From assembly GCF_035987325.1 (NCBI RefSeq), contig NZ_CP108488.1:1674001-1738000 (forward strand): a stretch of DNA of 64,000 nucleotides, read 5' to 3'. The notes beneath the pieces are model-generated. The model was not told the origin of the DNA, made no database searches, and was given only the letters and a program-made list of their open reading frames with translations. The stretch is from Streptomyces sp. NBC_01244. Lineage in GTDB: Bacteria; Actinomycetota; Actinomycetes; Streptomycetales; Streptomycetaceae. How positions within the stretch are numbered: position 1 is the stretch's first letter; each line of letters starts with the position of its first letter. Of this stretch, positions 18,726 to 28,475 are shown one piece after another. The translations under genes and the position numbers were made by a program.

Positions 18726-19178
18726 ATGATTACCGCGCGGTCACCCATCGGTGTTCTGCGGGCTCGGGTATCCACCGGTCCGCTGCGCGCCCTTTGGCTG
18801 ACCCTGCTGATGCTGGGCCTCGTGTACGCACACGGCGTCAGCGCCGAAAATTCGCCGCACCACTCCACCGGCCCCTCCATGGCCCTGCTGAATTCCAGCC
18901 ACACGCCTGCCGATACTGGCGAGATTTCGCAGAGCGTCGCTTTTGAGTCCACTGCGGTGGCTGACGAGGTCGCCACGAAGACGTCGGAGCATCCGGCCGA
19001 ACAGTGCATGCCCGGACAGTCACTGCAGGGCGCTGCCACGCCGCAGATCACCTGTCCGGATGTTCTTGGTTACGACGTGCGCTGCGATCGCGTCTCCCCC
19101 AAGGTTCCCGCGGCCGACGGCCGGGCGAACCGTCCGCCGTCGGCGGCATCAAGAGAGTCGGCGGTCCTGCAGATCTAG
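18726..19178 (+). CDS. Small secreted or membrane-anchored hypothetical protein (DUF6153-like)
   Basis: The 150-residue protein has an N-terminal hydrophobic segment (LRALWLTLLMLGLVYAHGVSAE) that fits a signal peptide or anchor, then a polar region with a His cluster (NSPHHSTGP), Cys residues in EQCMPG and ITCPD, and a YDVRCDR stretch near the end. It resembles the uncharacterised DUF6153 proteins of Streptomyces (recalled). A second small exported protein follows at 19390, and both precede the cysteine-synthase-like/MFS pair. The His and Cys residues make metal binding worth considering, but that is inference. Confidence 0.6.
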   Translation: MITARSPIGVLRARVSTGPLRALWLTLLMLGLVYAHGVSAENSPHHSTGPSMALLNSSHTPADTGEISQSVAFESTAVADEVATKTSEHPAEQCMPGQSLQGAATPQITCPDVLGYDVRCDRVSPKVPAADGRANRPPSAASRESAVLQI

Positions 19179-19389
19179 GTCCGGGGGCTCTCCTCGAGCT
19201 GTCGACTCCCCGTTGAACCATGCGGCTGACCTCAGCTGCCGTCTTCGGTGCGTCCGGTGGAATCGGACCCCCGCACCTTTATGGTTCACAGATCTGAACG
19301 GGACTGTCGACGGCGCCTCCCCGACCTGATCGATCTCTGTCTGCTTCCTTCTTCGGAGTTACCGAGAAGGGGCACCGCACGGAGGAATT

Positions 19390-19797
19390 GTGCCGTTCCA
19401 CCCGCTCAGGATTCTCTACGGTGCAGCCGGCCGAATGCGGAGCGCGCTGGCCGCCTGCATTCTCGCCGCAGTGACGATCGCTTCGATCATCTGCGTGGTC
19501 CATCCTCAGACAGCCGGGCACTCCCACGGCGAGACGCTCGCACCGCCCCACCACCGCACCGCCGAATTCACGAGCGGTGCACCCCAGGTGCCGGACTCTG
19601 CTGAACTTTGCCTTCCGGCCGGCCGCTCCCTGGCTGAGGCGAATCCAGCGCCCGCTCATACCCCGGCCGCCGCAATCCCAGCCGTGACCGGCGTCACCAT
19701 CAGCTTCCCGATGGCCCGGCGCCAGCCGGTTCCCAGACGTCTGGCCGTCAATACAGGGCGCTTCACTCTCATAAGAGACTGCCGGTGGCGAATCTAG
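19390..19797 (+). CDS. Small exported hypothetical protein with His motifs
   Basis: The 135-residue protein starts at GTG 19390, 4 bases after GGAGG. A hydrophobic segment ([19 protein letters not shown]) is followed by a short His-rich stretch ([14 protein letters not shown]), one Cys (AELCLPAG) and a basic C-terminus ending DCRWRI. The layout parallels the preceding gene and suggests related secreted proteins. No enzyme motif is visible. It lies 139 bases before the cysteine-synthase-like gene on the same strand. Confidence 0.55.
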   Translation: MPFHPLRILYGAAGRMRSALAACILAAVTIASIICVVHPQTAGHSHGETLAPPHHRTAEFTSGAPQVPDSAELCLPAGRSLAEANPAPAHTPAAAIPAVTGVTISFPMARRQPVPRRLAVNTGRFTLIRDCRWRI

Positions 19798-19936
19798 AGC
19801 TCATCCGTGCGGCCGCCCGTACCGGCCGCCGCCGTTGCTGCCCGACGGACGCTGGAGGAATCTCCCTCCCGCCCCTGACCGCAGCAGTCGGCGAGATGCG
19901 CACACAAACAGCCATCTACGCATGAGAGCCGAAAAG

Positions 19937-21064
19937 ATGACCACTCTTCCCACTGCTGACACCCCGTCCGCCCGGTCCTCCCTGTCCGGGCTGGTCGGCA
20001 ACACACCGCTCCTTCGTGTATCCGAGCCCTTCACCCGGGAAGGCCGCGGCTTCTGGGCGAAGCTGGAGGGCTTCAACCCGGGCGGGATCAAGGACCGTCC
20101 GGCCCTGCACATGGTCGAGCGGGCCCGTGCCCGCGGCGAGCTGCTCCCCGGCGCCCGGATCATCGAATCCACCAGCGGCACCCTCGGCCTCGGCCTCGCC
20201 TTGGCCGGCATGGTCTACGGCCATCCGGTCACTCTGGTTACCGACCCCGGGCTCGAGATGTCCATGAACCGGTTGCTGACCGCGTACGGGGCACAGGTCA
20301 ACCTCGTCTCGGAGCCCCACCCGACCGGCGGCTGGCAGCAGGCCCGCCGCGACCGGGTGACCCGGCTGATGCAGCAGCACCCGGGCTCCTGGTGCCCGGA
20401 CCAGTACAACAACCCCGACAACACCACCGCGTACACCCCGCTGGCACTTGAGCTGGCAGCCGAACTCGGCCACATCGACGTCCTGGTGTGCAGTGTGGGG
20501 ACCGGCGGTCACTCCGCGGGTGTCTCCCGTGTCCTGCAGCAGCTCTACCCGGGACTGGAGCTCGTCGGCGTGGACACCATCGGCTCCACGATCTTCGGCC
20601 AGCCCGCCCGCTCCCGCCTGATGCGCGGCCTCGGCTCCAGCATCTACCCCCGCAATGTCGCGTACGAGAACTTCTCCGAGGTTCACTGGGTCTCCCCGGG
20701 CGAAGCGGTGTGGACCTGCCGCCGGCTCGCGGCCTCTCATTACGCCACCGGCGGCTGGAGCGTGGGAGCGGTCGCCCTGGTCGCGGGGTGGCTGGCCCGC
20801 ACGCTGCCCGCGGACGCTCGTATCGCCGCCGTCTTTCCCGACGGGCCGCAGCGCTACCTGGGCACGGTCTACGACGACGACTACTGCGCCGCCCACGGGC
20901 TGCTCGACGGGCCGCCCGCCGTCGAACCGGAGACGGTGGGCCGCATGGACGAGAAGGAGGTCACTCGCTGGACGCGGTGCACCACCGTGGTCGACCCCCT
21001 CACCCTCGCCGATGAGTCCGAGCCGAAGCCGAACTCCACCGCAGTGGAAGAGTGCGCCCGGTGA
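19937..21064 (+). CDS. PLP-dependent cysteine synthase family enzyme
   Basis: The 375-residue fold-type II PLP enzyme has [10 protein letters not shown] near the N-terminus, the Schiff-base Lys in [14 protein letters not shown], the substrate loop [15 protein letters not shown] and the phosphate-binding [10 protein letters not shown]. In typical cysteine synthases the last is GTGGT and the Lys motif is GS(V/I)KDR; GGIKDR and GTGGH here point to a variant substrate. The ATG at 19937 has AGAGCCGAAAAG upstream; ATG 19922 lacks a site. The stop overlaps the MFS start by 4 bases (GTGA), so an amino-acid product may be exported by its neighbour (inference). Confidence 0.85.
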   Translation: MTTLPTADTPSARSSLSGLVGNTPLLRVSEPFTREGRGFWAKLEGFNPGGIKDRPALHMVERARARGELLPGARIIESTSGTLGLGLALAGMVYGHPVTLVTDPGLEMSMNRLLTAYGAQVNLVSEPHPTGGWQQARRDRVTRLMQQHPGSWCPDQYNNPDNTTAYTPLALELAAELGHIDVLVCSVGTGGHSAGVSRVLQQLYPGLELVGVDTIGSTIFGQPARSRLMRGLGSSIYPRNVAYENFSEVHWVSPGEAVWTCRRLAASHYATGGWSVGAVALVAGWLARTLPADARIAAVFPDGPQRYLGTVYDDDYCAAHGLLDGPPAVEPETVGRMDEKEVTRWTRCTTVVDPLTLADESEPKPNSTAVEECAR

Positions 21065-22368
21065 AGAGCATCCTGGTACAGATGCGTTCCTACGAACACA
21101 GCGTCCAGCTGTTGATGGTGAATCAATTCACCATCAACCTCGGCTTCTACATGCTGATGCCGTACCTCGCTCAGCATCTCTCCGGATCGCTCGGGCTGGC
21201 GGGCTGGATCGTCGGACTCGTCCTGGGCGTACGCAACTTCAGCCAGCAGGGCATGTTCCTGATCGGTGGGACGCTGGCCGACCGCTTCGGCTACAAGCCG
21301 ATGATCATTGCCGGGCTCGCGCTGCGCATCGTGGGCTTCGCGACCCTCGGGCTGGTCGACTCCGTGCCCGCACTGATCGCCGCCTCCGCCGCGACAGGGC
21401 TGGCCGGAGCCCTGTTCAACCCCGCCACCCGGGCTTACCTGGCCGCGGACGCGGGTGAACGCCGGGTCGAGGCCTTCGCCCTGTTCAACGTCTTCTACCA
21501 GGCGGGCATCCTGCTGGGCCCCCTGGTGGGCATGGTGCTGACCGGGGTCGACTTCCGCATCACCTGCCTGGTAGCCGCCGCGATCTTCGCTCTGCTGAGC
21601 ATCGTGCAGATCCGGGCCCTGCCCGCCCGCCGGGGCAACGACGCGAAGGCCCGGGCGGAGGTCCCGCGCGAGAGCGTGCTCACGCAATGGCGCGGCATCC
21701 TGGCCAACCGCCCGTTCCTGCTCTTCTCCGTAGCCATGATCGGCTCGTACGTGCTCACGTTCCAGGTGTATCTCGCCCTGCCCTTGGAAGTGCGGCGCCT
21801 GGGCGGCGACGGGACGTTCGGTACGGGCGCCGCGGCCATGCTCTTCGCTGTATCCGGGCTCAGCACGATCCTCTTCCAGACCAAGGTGACGGCCTGGTGC
21901 AAGGCCCGGACGGAGCCGGGCCGGGCACTCACGTGGGGACTGCTCGCCATGGGCACCGCGTTCATCCCGCTGCTCATCGCCACGGCCGTCCCCGTGCCGG
22001 ACGGCGGTGCCGGGCTCTGGCTGCTCGCGGCCGTGCCCTCGACACTCGCCGCCCTGCTGCTGGCCCTGGGCACGATGATCGCCTACCCGTTCGAAATGGA
22101 CACGATCGTGCGACTCTCCGGCGACCAGTTGGTCGCCACCCACTACGGGCTGTACAACACCATCTGCGGCATCGGCATCGCCCTGGGGAACCTGGGCATC
22201 GGTGCGGCCCTGGACGCCGCCCGCGCTTCCGGGATGTCCGCACTGCCGTGGGCCGCGCTGGCCGCCCTCGGCTTCGCCTGCTCCACCGCGCTGTACGTGC
22301 TGCACCGCACCGGCCGCCTCAAGCAGCCGCCGCTGCCTGAAACCCAGAAACAGCCGGCGACGGCCTGA
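21061..22368 (+). CDS. MFS transporter, MdtH-like
   Basis: The 435-residue protein has about 12 membrane helices and the MFS loop motif [15 protein letters not shown] between helices 2 and 3. Helix 1 contains [21 protein letters not shown], typical of the MdtH/MdtG-like drug:H+ antiporter branch. The GTG at 21061 overlaps the stop of the PLP enzyme (GTGA), giving translational coupling. The pair probably makes and exports, or detoxifies and exports, a small amino-acid-like compound. A hairpin terminator follows at 22384-22420. Confidence 0.88.
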   Translation: MKSILVQMRSYEHSVQLLMVNQFTINLGFYMLMPYLAQHLSGSLGLAGWIVGLVLGVRNFSQQGMFLIGGTLADRFGYKPMIIAGLALRIVGFATLGLVDSVPALIAASAATGLAGALFNPATRAYLAADAGERRVEAFALFNVFYQAGILLGPLVGMVLTGVDFRITCLVAAAIFALLSIVQIRALPARRGNDAKARAEVPRESVLTQWRGILANRPFLLFSVAMIGSYVLTFQVYLALPLEVRRLGGDGTFGTGAAAMLFAVSGLSTILFQTKVTAWCKARTEPGRALTWGLLAMGTAFIPLLIATAVPVPDGGAGLWLLAAVPSTLAALLLALGTMIAYPFEMDTIVRLSGDQLVATHYGLYNTICGIGIALGNLGIGAALDAARASGMSALPWAALAALGFACSTALYVLHRTGRLKQPPLPETQKQPATA

Positions 22369-22383
22369 TCCGTCGACCCGTGA

Positions 22384-22420
22384 CGGAGGGGCGGACGGTA
22401 CGACAGCGCCCGCCCCTCCG
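22384..22420 (+). terminator. Hairpin terminator after the MFS gene
   Basis: CGGAGGGGCGG (22384-22394) pairs with CCGCCCCTCCG (22410-22420) over 11 bp, 15 bases after the stop. Confidence 0.75.
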
Positions 22421-23124
22421 CCCGACATCCCCACGGCCCCGACCACCCCGCATGCTGGTCGCGATCGGAGCCTCCCTGTCAGGTCGCAGGCGTCGACCGC
22501 GGCATCGGCGAAGGGACACGAGGGCCGGTCTCGTTGCGCCGGCGCCTACGCCTCTTGTTCTGCCTCGGCCTGGAAGCTCCGGTCCCGCTTGGCAGCGTTC
22601 CACGCCTAGTCACTCTTGCCGTGGCGCCAGCAGCCGGAGATCTCTTGTTCGTCCTCCGGGCCGGAGTCCCCCGATGAAGGCGTGCACAGTGGCCCCCGCC
22701 GAGACCCCCTCAAGGACGGCCGCGACGAGGGCAGCTCGTCGCGGACTCCCGGATGCCAATCAGTCCGGACCTCCAGGCAGGCCAGGGCGCCGCCCGCGAC
22801 CCGCGCAGGGCCGACCCAGTTCGCCGTGCGCTCGGCGCCCGTGGAGAGCTCCGCCAGCGATCCCCGGATGCCCTGGGCGCGGCCCACGATCGCCCGGTTC
22901 CACGGGCGCAGGCCGCTGCTCGGGCTCCTCCTGGCCGGCAGGCCGCCCAGGCCGACACGGTGGCGGCTCCGCGGCTGGGCGTCGTGGGAGCCGGTCGCGT
23001 CGGTTTCTACACCGCCCTCGCCTTCCAGCGCGCCGGGTTGATCGACAGCTGTGCGGCGTTCGACCCCGCGCCCGGGGCCGTCGAGCGGACACGGGAACGG
23101 TGACCGGCCGGAGCCGGCGCTGAG
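22421..23124. other. Stretch without an intact gene; possible gene relics
   Basis: No frame here has convincing start, length and composition together. On the plus strand a short piece at about 22975-23103 reads APRLGVVGAGRVGFYTALAF, a Rossmann-like dinucleotide-binding start with no continuation. A minus-strand frame at 22606-22887 (MGRAQGIRGSLAELSTG...) is coherent but unrecognised. Both may be relics. Confidence 0.4.
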
Positions 23125-26100
23125 CTATCCGCGAGGCTTGCAAAGCGCCTTGGTGTTGGCAAGTTGACCGCTCAATGTCAGCCTGTTCCCTGCTTCGGTG
23201 TCCTTCAGCCTGTCCAGTTGGTCGTCCAATTCCTGCTGGGCGCTCTTCGACAGCACCCAGCCCAGGGGGGCCTGTGTGCCGGGGCCTCTCACATTGGCGA
23301 ACGGAAGGTAGTGGGCACAGCCGAATGCCTCGAAGGCACGCTGACGTACGTTCGCGTCCATCGTGTTCACAGCAGCGGCTTTGCCCTGAAGCGGTACGAG
23401 GAGCTCACGCGGGCGGCCTGGCGGAGGAGCGGCCGCCACGCTGTTGTAGCCGTTGTCAATCTGGACGAGCACCACCTCCACCGAGCGGGCCGCAACAGTG
23501 CTGGTGACCCTGCAACCCTCCACAGCAGGGCCGCCCTTCACCCGTTGGTTGTGGCATGCGATCACCGGGGCGAGTTGCTCGCGCAGATCGACGGCGGTCA
23601 TGCTGCCGGTGCCTTCGACGTAGCCCCCGTCGACGATGGACACCTCGGCCCCCGGATACCCGCATTCGTCACCGGCGATCCTTCCGGAGGGTGTGATCCA
23701 GGGAAAGCGTGCGGACAGCAGCGCGGCGGTGGACCGGTTCACGTCCTGTCGGCCGCACAGGAAGCCACCACGCAGATCGATGAGAGTAGGGCCTCCCACC
23801 TGGGGCTCTTCCTGAGGGGCACCCGGCCGAAGAGGTTGCTCGGGGCGCTGGGTACACGAGGTCGCCCCGACGGGGCGGTCGAAGGCACCGAGCTGGACGG
23901 GGGCGGTCAGCACCCGGCATCCGCTCTCCGCCGCGGTGCCGTTGAACAGCGCCAGCGGGGTCCAGGCAGTGGTCGCGGTCTGCCATGTCGCGTAGAACGG
24001 GTCCTTCAGTTCCTTCTGTTGGTGTTCCCAGGACTGTTCGAGCACGGCTGCCCGGTCCTTCCCGCCAAAGCCGGTGAACGCCCGCGGCAGGTCGACGTAT
24101 GTCAGCCAGGCCAGCGCGCCGGAGAGGTGGTCCTTCCCGAAGACCACCTGGTGGCTCGGGGTCTCTCCCTGAACATCAGGGGAGTTCCTTGAGATCCAGG
24201 ACATCGCTCCGAGGCTGCCGCCCGAAATGCCACTGACGGCGAAGACCGGCGCCCGCCCGTCCGACGGCGGGCAACGGGATCCCGCAATATCCGGGACCGG
24301 CCCCGGAGGGAACAGCTGGTCGAGCACGGAACTGGTCCAATAGGCAGCACGGACACCGCCACCCGACGCGGCGACGATCACCAATCGCACGGGTGGGCTC
24401 GTCTTCGGATCACCCGTCATGTCGACGGCCAAGGGCACGGTCGCACAGTTGGCAGCGGCCCATCTACCGAACACCGCGTTCAGGTCCATGTCGTCGGCCA
24501 GGACAGGTGACCTGGCCTCCATCTCTCTGGTGCGCACTTGGTGATGGCCATGCGGATCGACCATCGAGGCCATCAGGAACCAGGCAATCAGCAGGACGAA
24601 CACGGGCGTGCGCTCCAGCTTCAGCGCCCGGAATCCCGTGACCGGCGTGGCGCGCTCGGACCAGCGCTGCAGTTCGTTCAGCACCACCAGCGCCAGGCAG
24701 AGGAACACGGTCAGCACCGCCATCGGCCCCACCCAGACAGGGATGTTCCATGTCCAGTCCACGATGAGCGTGGCGACCGAGGCAAGCACGAACAGCCCGC
24801 AGAGGACGGACAGCACGAGATACAGCCCGAACCTGTCGTGCCGCCTCGACGGCGGCATCGCCCAGCCCCAGCGCTTCCACTGGGCCCACTTCAACAAGTA
24901 CGGCAGTACGACGCCGGCCACCGCCGCGAGCAGCCCGAGGAGGATGAGGACGACCGCCGGAAAGCGACGAGGGCCCACGATGGCGGGCGCTACGGCGGAA
25001 CCTACTGCGAACACCCCCAGGACCAGCAGCGGCAGCGCGGCGAGCAGTCGGGCCGTGGTCTTCAGGCTCCTCCGTCGCCTGCCCGTGATCATGTTGGCAC
25101 GCTGCTGCGCCTTCGTCCCGGCGCTGGCAGCTCCAGGGTCCTGGCTCGAATCGAACCCGAACTTTGCGCCTCCGATCCAGGACAGGAGGAAGACAAATCC
25201 GAGGACGACTGCCAGTCCCAGCAGGCCACGGGCGAATCTCAGGCCCAGGGCCGCACAGACGAGGGCCGAGCCCAGCACCCACCACTGGTTGACCGGGGCC
25301 AGCGCCTCGTCCTGGGTAAGGGCGGTACGGTGCACACTGCGCCACAGCAGGAGCGAGAACACGAAGACGGCGACCGGGGTGGCGACAGCAGTGGGCCAGT
25401 GATCGAGCAGGCCGAGCAGGGCGTCCGGCACCTGCTGGATTCCGACTCCGGCGATGAGCAACAACAGCAGGGCCGACACGAAGAGCTGCACGCGCACGAC
25501 CGCGACGTTCTCCCGCCAGGGCAACCGCGCAAGCACCCTGGTATGCGCGATCAGCACGACCAGGACCAGTACGGCCAGGCCCACGAGCAGCCACTTGAAG
25601 ACGGCGGCCCAACCAACGATCTGGTAGAGCGTGTTGATCCGATCCGGTTTCAGACCATGCCCGGAGAGCCGCCACTGGCCTACGCCCTCCACCGCTTCGA
25701 CCAGCAACAGGGCGCCGATCAGGAACCAACGCCGGGACGGCGCTGTGGCCCAGAGCAGGGACGCACTCGTCGGCGTGTCCGGCTCCGACGACTCCGGTGG
25801 GGAGTCGGGGATCCTGGCGCGCAGGGAAATCAGTGCCTGGTACAGCAACACGACGTAGAGCAGGACGAGAAGCACGTCGAGTCCGACGTACCAGCGGATC
25901 AGCAGGCGCGCCTCGACACCCCCGGTCGGCGGCTCGAAGACCTTGCCGAGCCCCTCGCCGATGAACGCCTTGAGGCAGGACTCCACCCGCGGCCCCGGAT
26001 CGGAGCCCTTGTACGTGTCCTGGGTGATCAGCGGCCCCTGCTGGTCAGGCAGTGTGTTGAACCAGACGCACCATGCCGTGCGGGATCTGGTCCCGGCCTC

Positions 26101-26283
26101 CTCGGAGCGGGGGTCGAGTGTTACGAGACCGCTCCAGGTCGCAGAGCGGTATCCCGGTGCTTCGATCCGGCCGAGAGCGGCATCCACCCTCCCCGCGGCG
26201 ATGAAGAGAATCACCAGGAGGACCAGTGCCGGGGCCACCCACCCCCGCACGCGGCGCGGCCACTGCTTCACTTCCTCGGACAT
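23125..26283 (-). CDS. Large multi-pass membrane protein with a patatin-like phospholipase domain
   Basis: The 1052-residue protein has an N-terminal half with about 12 hydrophobic segments. The C-terminal domain has the patatin signatures: oxyanion-hole ASGGGVRAAYW at about residue 640, the nucleophile elbow GISGGSLGA (GxSxG) near 686, and the catalytic-dyad Asp in SIVDGGYVEGTG near 882. It is therefore a candidate acyl hydrolase acting on membrane lipids, tethered to the membrane; the large extra membrane half is unusual. The ATG at 26283 has GGGAG upstream and is preferred to a start ten codons earlier. No clear operon partner; it stands alone among decayed sequence. Confidence 0.8.
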   Translation of the reverse strand: MSEEVKQWPRRVRGWVAPALVLLVILFIAAGRVDAALGRIEAPGYRSATWSGLVTLDPRSEEAGTRSRTAWCVWFNTLPDQQGPLITQDTYKGSDPGPRVESCLKAFIGEGLGKVFEPPTGGVEARLLIRWYVGLDVLLVLLYVVLLYQALISLRARIPDSPPESSEPDTPTSASLLWATAPSRRWFLIGALLLVEAVEGVGQWRLSGHGLKPDRINTLYQIVGWAAVFKWLLVGLAVLVLVVLIAHTRVLARLPWRENVAVVRVQLFVSALLLLLIAGVGIQQVPDALLGLLDHWPTAVATPVAVFVFSLLLWRSVHRTALTQDEALAPVNQWWVLGSALVCAALGLRFARGLLGLAVVLGFVFLLSWIGGAKFGFDSSQDPGAASAGTKAQQRANMITGRRRRSLKTTARLLAALPLLVLGVFAVGSAVAPAIVGPRRFPAVVLILLGLLAAVAGVVLPYLLKWAQWKRWGWAMPPSRRHDRFGLYLVLSVLCGLFVLASVATLIVDWTWNIPVWVGPMAVLTVFLCLALVVLNELQRWSERATPVTGFRALKLERTPVFVLLIAWFLMASMVDPHGHHQVRTREMEARSPVLADDMDLNAVFGRWAAANCATVPLAVDMTGDPKTSPPVRLVIVAASGGGVRAAYWTSSVLDQLFPPGPVPDIAGSRCPPSDGRAPVFAVSGISGGSLGAMSWISRNSPDVQGETPSHQVVFGKDHLSGALAWLTYVDLPRAFTGFGGKDRAAVLEQSWEHQQKELKDPFYATWQTATTAWTPLALFNGTAAESGCRVLTAPVQLGAFDRPVGATSCTQRPEQPLRPGAPQEEPQVGGPTLIDLRGGFLCGRQDVNRSTAALLSARFPWITPSGRIAGDECGYPGAEVSIVDGGYVEGTGSMTAVDLREQLAPVIACHNQRVKGGPAVEGCRVTSTVAARSVEVVLVQIDNGYNSVAAAPPPGRPRELLVPLQGKAAAVNTMDANVRQRAFEAFGCAHYLPFANVRGPGTQAPLGWVLSKSAQQELDDQLDRLKDTEAGNRLTLSGQLANTKALCKPRG

Positions 26284-26564
26284 GAGAACTCCCACTCGAT
26301 CGACACGCCACATCGTGACCGCCGGCCGTGATCACGTGTAAGACGCCGAACGGGTACTGGACACGGCCCTGGCCGGACAACGGGCCGCCGTCGGACGGGC
26401 CACATGTGCGAGCTACGGCTACCTCGGCAACCGACGGGCGGCGAAGCGCCGCATAACGGAAATACCAGCCTGGTCCTGGTAGCCGTCGTCTCTGCGATCG
26501 TCCACGCGAAGGAAGCGCGCACCGAAGAGGCCTGGTCCGACGCCCGTGGGAGCCGTTCCGGGCG

Positions 26565-26664
26565 CTGGCGCTGCCTGCAGGAGATCCACCGCGTCGGGCT
26601 GATCCACTGGGACCTCAAGCCGGAGAACGTGCTGCTCGCCGAGGACCGCGTCCGGGCGTCGTGA
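26565..26664 (+). pseudogene. Serine/threonine protein kinase fragment
   Basis: A short frame reads CLQEIHRVGLIHWDLKPENVL and stops at 26664 after LAEDRVRAS. This is the catalytic loop of Hanks-type kinases (HRDLKPENVLL), with Trp replacing the usual Arg before the Asp. Everything before and after is missing, so it is only a fragment. Confidence 0.55.
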
Positions 26665-27236
26665 TCCTGCCGCCGAGTTGAGGACTATCTGTCCTCCTCG
26701 GAACCGGACCGGGAGCCTGCCAGGGCATGTGGCCCCGCCCGTGAACCGCTCACGCTGCTGGATGCCGCGCTAGTCGCGCGCGGATCGGTCCCCGCTCTGG
26801 TGCGCGGATCCCGGGACCGACTTGATGCTCGCGTGTCCGGGAAACAGCGCAAGTCACATCGCGCCGTCAAGAAGACCGTGCGGTTGGCCCGGGACATGCG
26901 GACCACGGACGAGGAACGCTCGCTCAACCCGCCGGGGCTGATGCCGTCCAAGCTGACCCGGGTCTCCGACCGGATCGTCACCGAGATGACCGAGCAGATC
27001 GAAGCGGACCCGAACCTCAGCACGGAGCTGCGCTCGACCGGCGTCCTGCGGCTTGCCTGGCGGGTCGTCAGGGTCGCGCTGGTCGTCTCACTGTGCACCG
27101 TGCTATCTCGCGCCAGTGACGCCACCTGCGGACCGTGGCGCGCACAGCATGACCAAGATCCGGGCCAATCCCGGACCAGGGCACGCCACTCCCCCACAAT
27201 CACACCCATTCCTGCTGGTCAGATGGGGTGCGGTGC
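26665..27236. other. Unassigned sequence, possible decayed gene
   Basis: A plus-strand frame runs through 26800-27130 with coherent composition (VKKTVRLARDMRTTDEERSL and EMTEQIEADPNLSTELRS). It shows no known domain and fuses without a break into the dispersed repeat and an IS relic downstream. It is not called as a gene. The long combined frame to 27651 ends in an HTH-like stretch (TGPTLAERLGCSERSGYRYL). Confidence 0.35.
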
Positions 27237-27305
27237 GTGTACCACCAGCACTCCAAGAACATTTATTGCAGTTATTCCCCGAAAGCAGTTGGGTTCTTCT
27301 AGAGC
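27151..27305 (+). repeat. Dispersed repeat, copy A, with conserved 21-codon peptide tail
   Basis: It shares GACCAAGATCCGGGCCAAT (27151-27169) with the copy at 38972-39133. At 27237-27302 a frame reads VYHQHSKNIYCSYSPKAVGFF, then TAG, against VYHQHTKNILTSYSPKKLGFF in copy B: 16 of 21 residues are identical while many codons differ at third positions. It seems to be the 3' end of a protein-coding unit whose start is not visible. Confidence 0.6.
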
Positions 27306-27364
27306 GCCAAGTCGAGCTCCCGGAAGGGAAATTAACCTCCCGAGGGCAGTTGCAAAGCGTCATC

Positions 27365-27470
27365 CATCGACACAGGACTTGCGCTCGTGGCGTCGGTCCA
27401 GGCGGCGGCAGCCGGCCAGCCAGGCTGGTGCGTTCCGCCGTCCAGCGGTGGCGGAGGCTGCCGCTACGGA
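27365..27470 (-). mobile_element. IS5-type transposase relic (short)
   Basis: On the minus strand, HRWTAERTSLAG and, one frame over, AWLAGCRRLDRRHERK match the C-terminal block HRWTVERTMAWLAGCRRL of the transposase relic at 28099-28475. About 35 codons remain, frameshifted. Confidence 0.6.
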
Positions 27471-27782
27471 GCCGAAGCCGCACCGCCAGAAGACGCGGCG
27501 GAAGGCCGTCCCCCTCCCCGTCGTGCAGAACACGATCGCCTTGATGAGGGCCAGCGGCGAGAAGGTCACAGGGCCGACGTTGGCAGAGCGGCTCGGATGT
27601 TCCGAACGCTCCGGGTACCGCTACCTCGGCGCGATCCCATGTGTCGCATGAGGGCACGTCAGCGCTTCATGATCAGCCAAGTGATGGCCGGTTCTCGCTG
27701 AGGGGAGCAAGGATCACCCCGAGGGCACGGGCTGCGGCTCTAGCCTGACGAGGACCGATCCAGTCGAGCCCAAGGGGCGTCC

Positions 27783-28082
27783 GTGAGCAGCAGCGAACCC
27801 GAGATCACTTCCGTCTCCACTGGCGAAGGCGTTCAGCAGATCCCGGCTCAGATCCAGGTCCAGGTGGTGCAGCCGCCCGCCGAGACCGAGGCCCGCGACG
27901 CGCTCCTGCGGGCTATCAGTCAGGAAGCGCAGTACGTCGCGGAGAAGTCCGCAGGGCAGGCAGCTGCGGCCCTGGTGGAACTCGCTCGCGCCTATGCCCT
28001 GGTGACCCAAGCAGTTGACGCGCCTTCAGCCGCATCCCCGTCCGTGCACACGCGGAACTTGGGGGACATGAATTTCGACTGA
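27783..28082 (+). CDS. Small hypothetical protein
   Basis: The 99-residue protein starts at GTG 27783. It is Gln/Val-rich at the start (VQQIPAQIQVQVVQPP) and then has a predicted amphipathic helix (EARDALLRAISQEAQYVAEKSAGQAAAALVELARAYALVTQA). The composition and third-position bias are those of a real gene. No domain is recognised. It sits between two IS5-type relics, with no co-directional partner. Confidence 0.55.
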   Translation: MSSSEPEITSVSTGEGVQQIPAQIQVQVVQPPAETEARDALLRAISQEAQYVAEKSAGQAAAALVELARAYALVTQAVDAPSAASPSVHTRNLGDMNFD

Positions 28083-28098
28083 CGTCGTTAGAGGTCAT

Positions 28099-28475
28099 CT
28101 ATTTGGTGAGCCTGCGGTAGCAGATGATGCTGCAGGCGATGCCGGTGCAGGCGAGGAAGTGGACGGCTTTGCGCTCGTAGCGTCAATAGAGGCGGCGGCA
28201 GCCGGCGAGCCAGGCCATGGTGCGTTCCACGGTCCAACGATGGCGGCCCGGTCGTTGTGAGGACTCAACTCCCTTGCGGGCAATGCGGTGCATGACGCCC
28301 CGCTCACGTAACCATTGCCGCAGGTGAGCGTAGTCGTAGCCCTTGTCCGCATGGAGCTTGCCGGGTTTGCGGCGTCGGCGTCCGCGGCGCGAACGGGTCG
28401 GCGGGATGCCCTCAACGAGAGGGATCAAAGCCTGACTGTCGTGCAGGTTGGCCCCGGAAATGCCGGCGCCACGAT
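28099..28475 (-). mobile_element. IS5-type transposase relic with in-frame stop
   Basis: The C-terminal half of a transposase reads SGANLHDSQALIPLVEGIP, KLHADKGYDYAHLRQWL, RIARKGVESSQRPGRHRWT and VERTMAWLAGCRRLY, then TGA at 28183-28185, after which RYERKAVHFLACTGIACSII and CYRRLTK continue in frame to TAG at 28099. The DKGYD and the final ...VER(T)...R regions are the DDE-type core of IS5-family (IS1647-like) elements. The 5' half is missing, and the sequence passes directly into the truncated P450, suggesting the element's insertion removed the P450 start. Confidence 0.75.

Noticed and set aside
26800..27651. 283-codon plus-strand frame as a single gene
   Set aside because: It crosses an unrelated coherent stretch, the dispersed repeat and an IS relic lying on the other strand, so it is a chance fusion.
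27365..28475. An intact insertion sequence between the two transposase relics
   Set aside because: Only 3' transposase pieces are present, in decayed form, and no matching terminal inverted repeats or target duplication was found.
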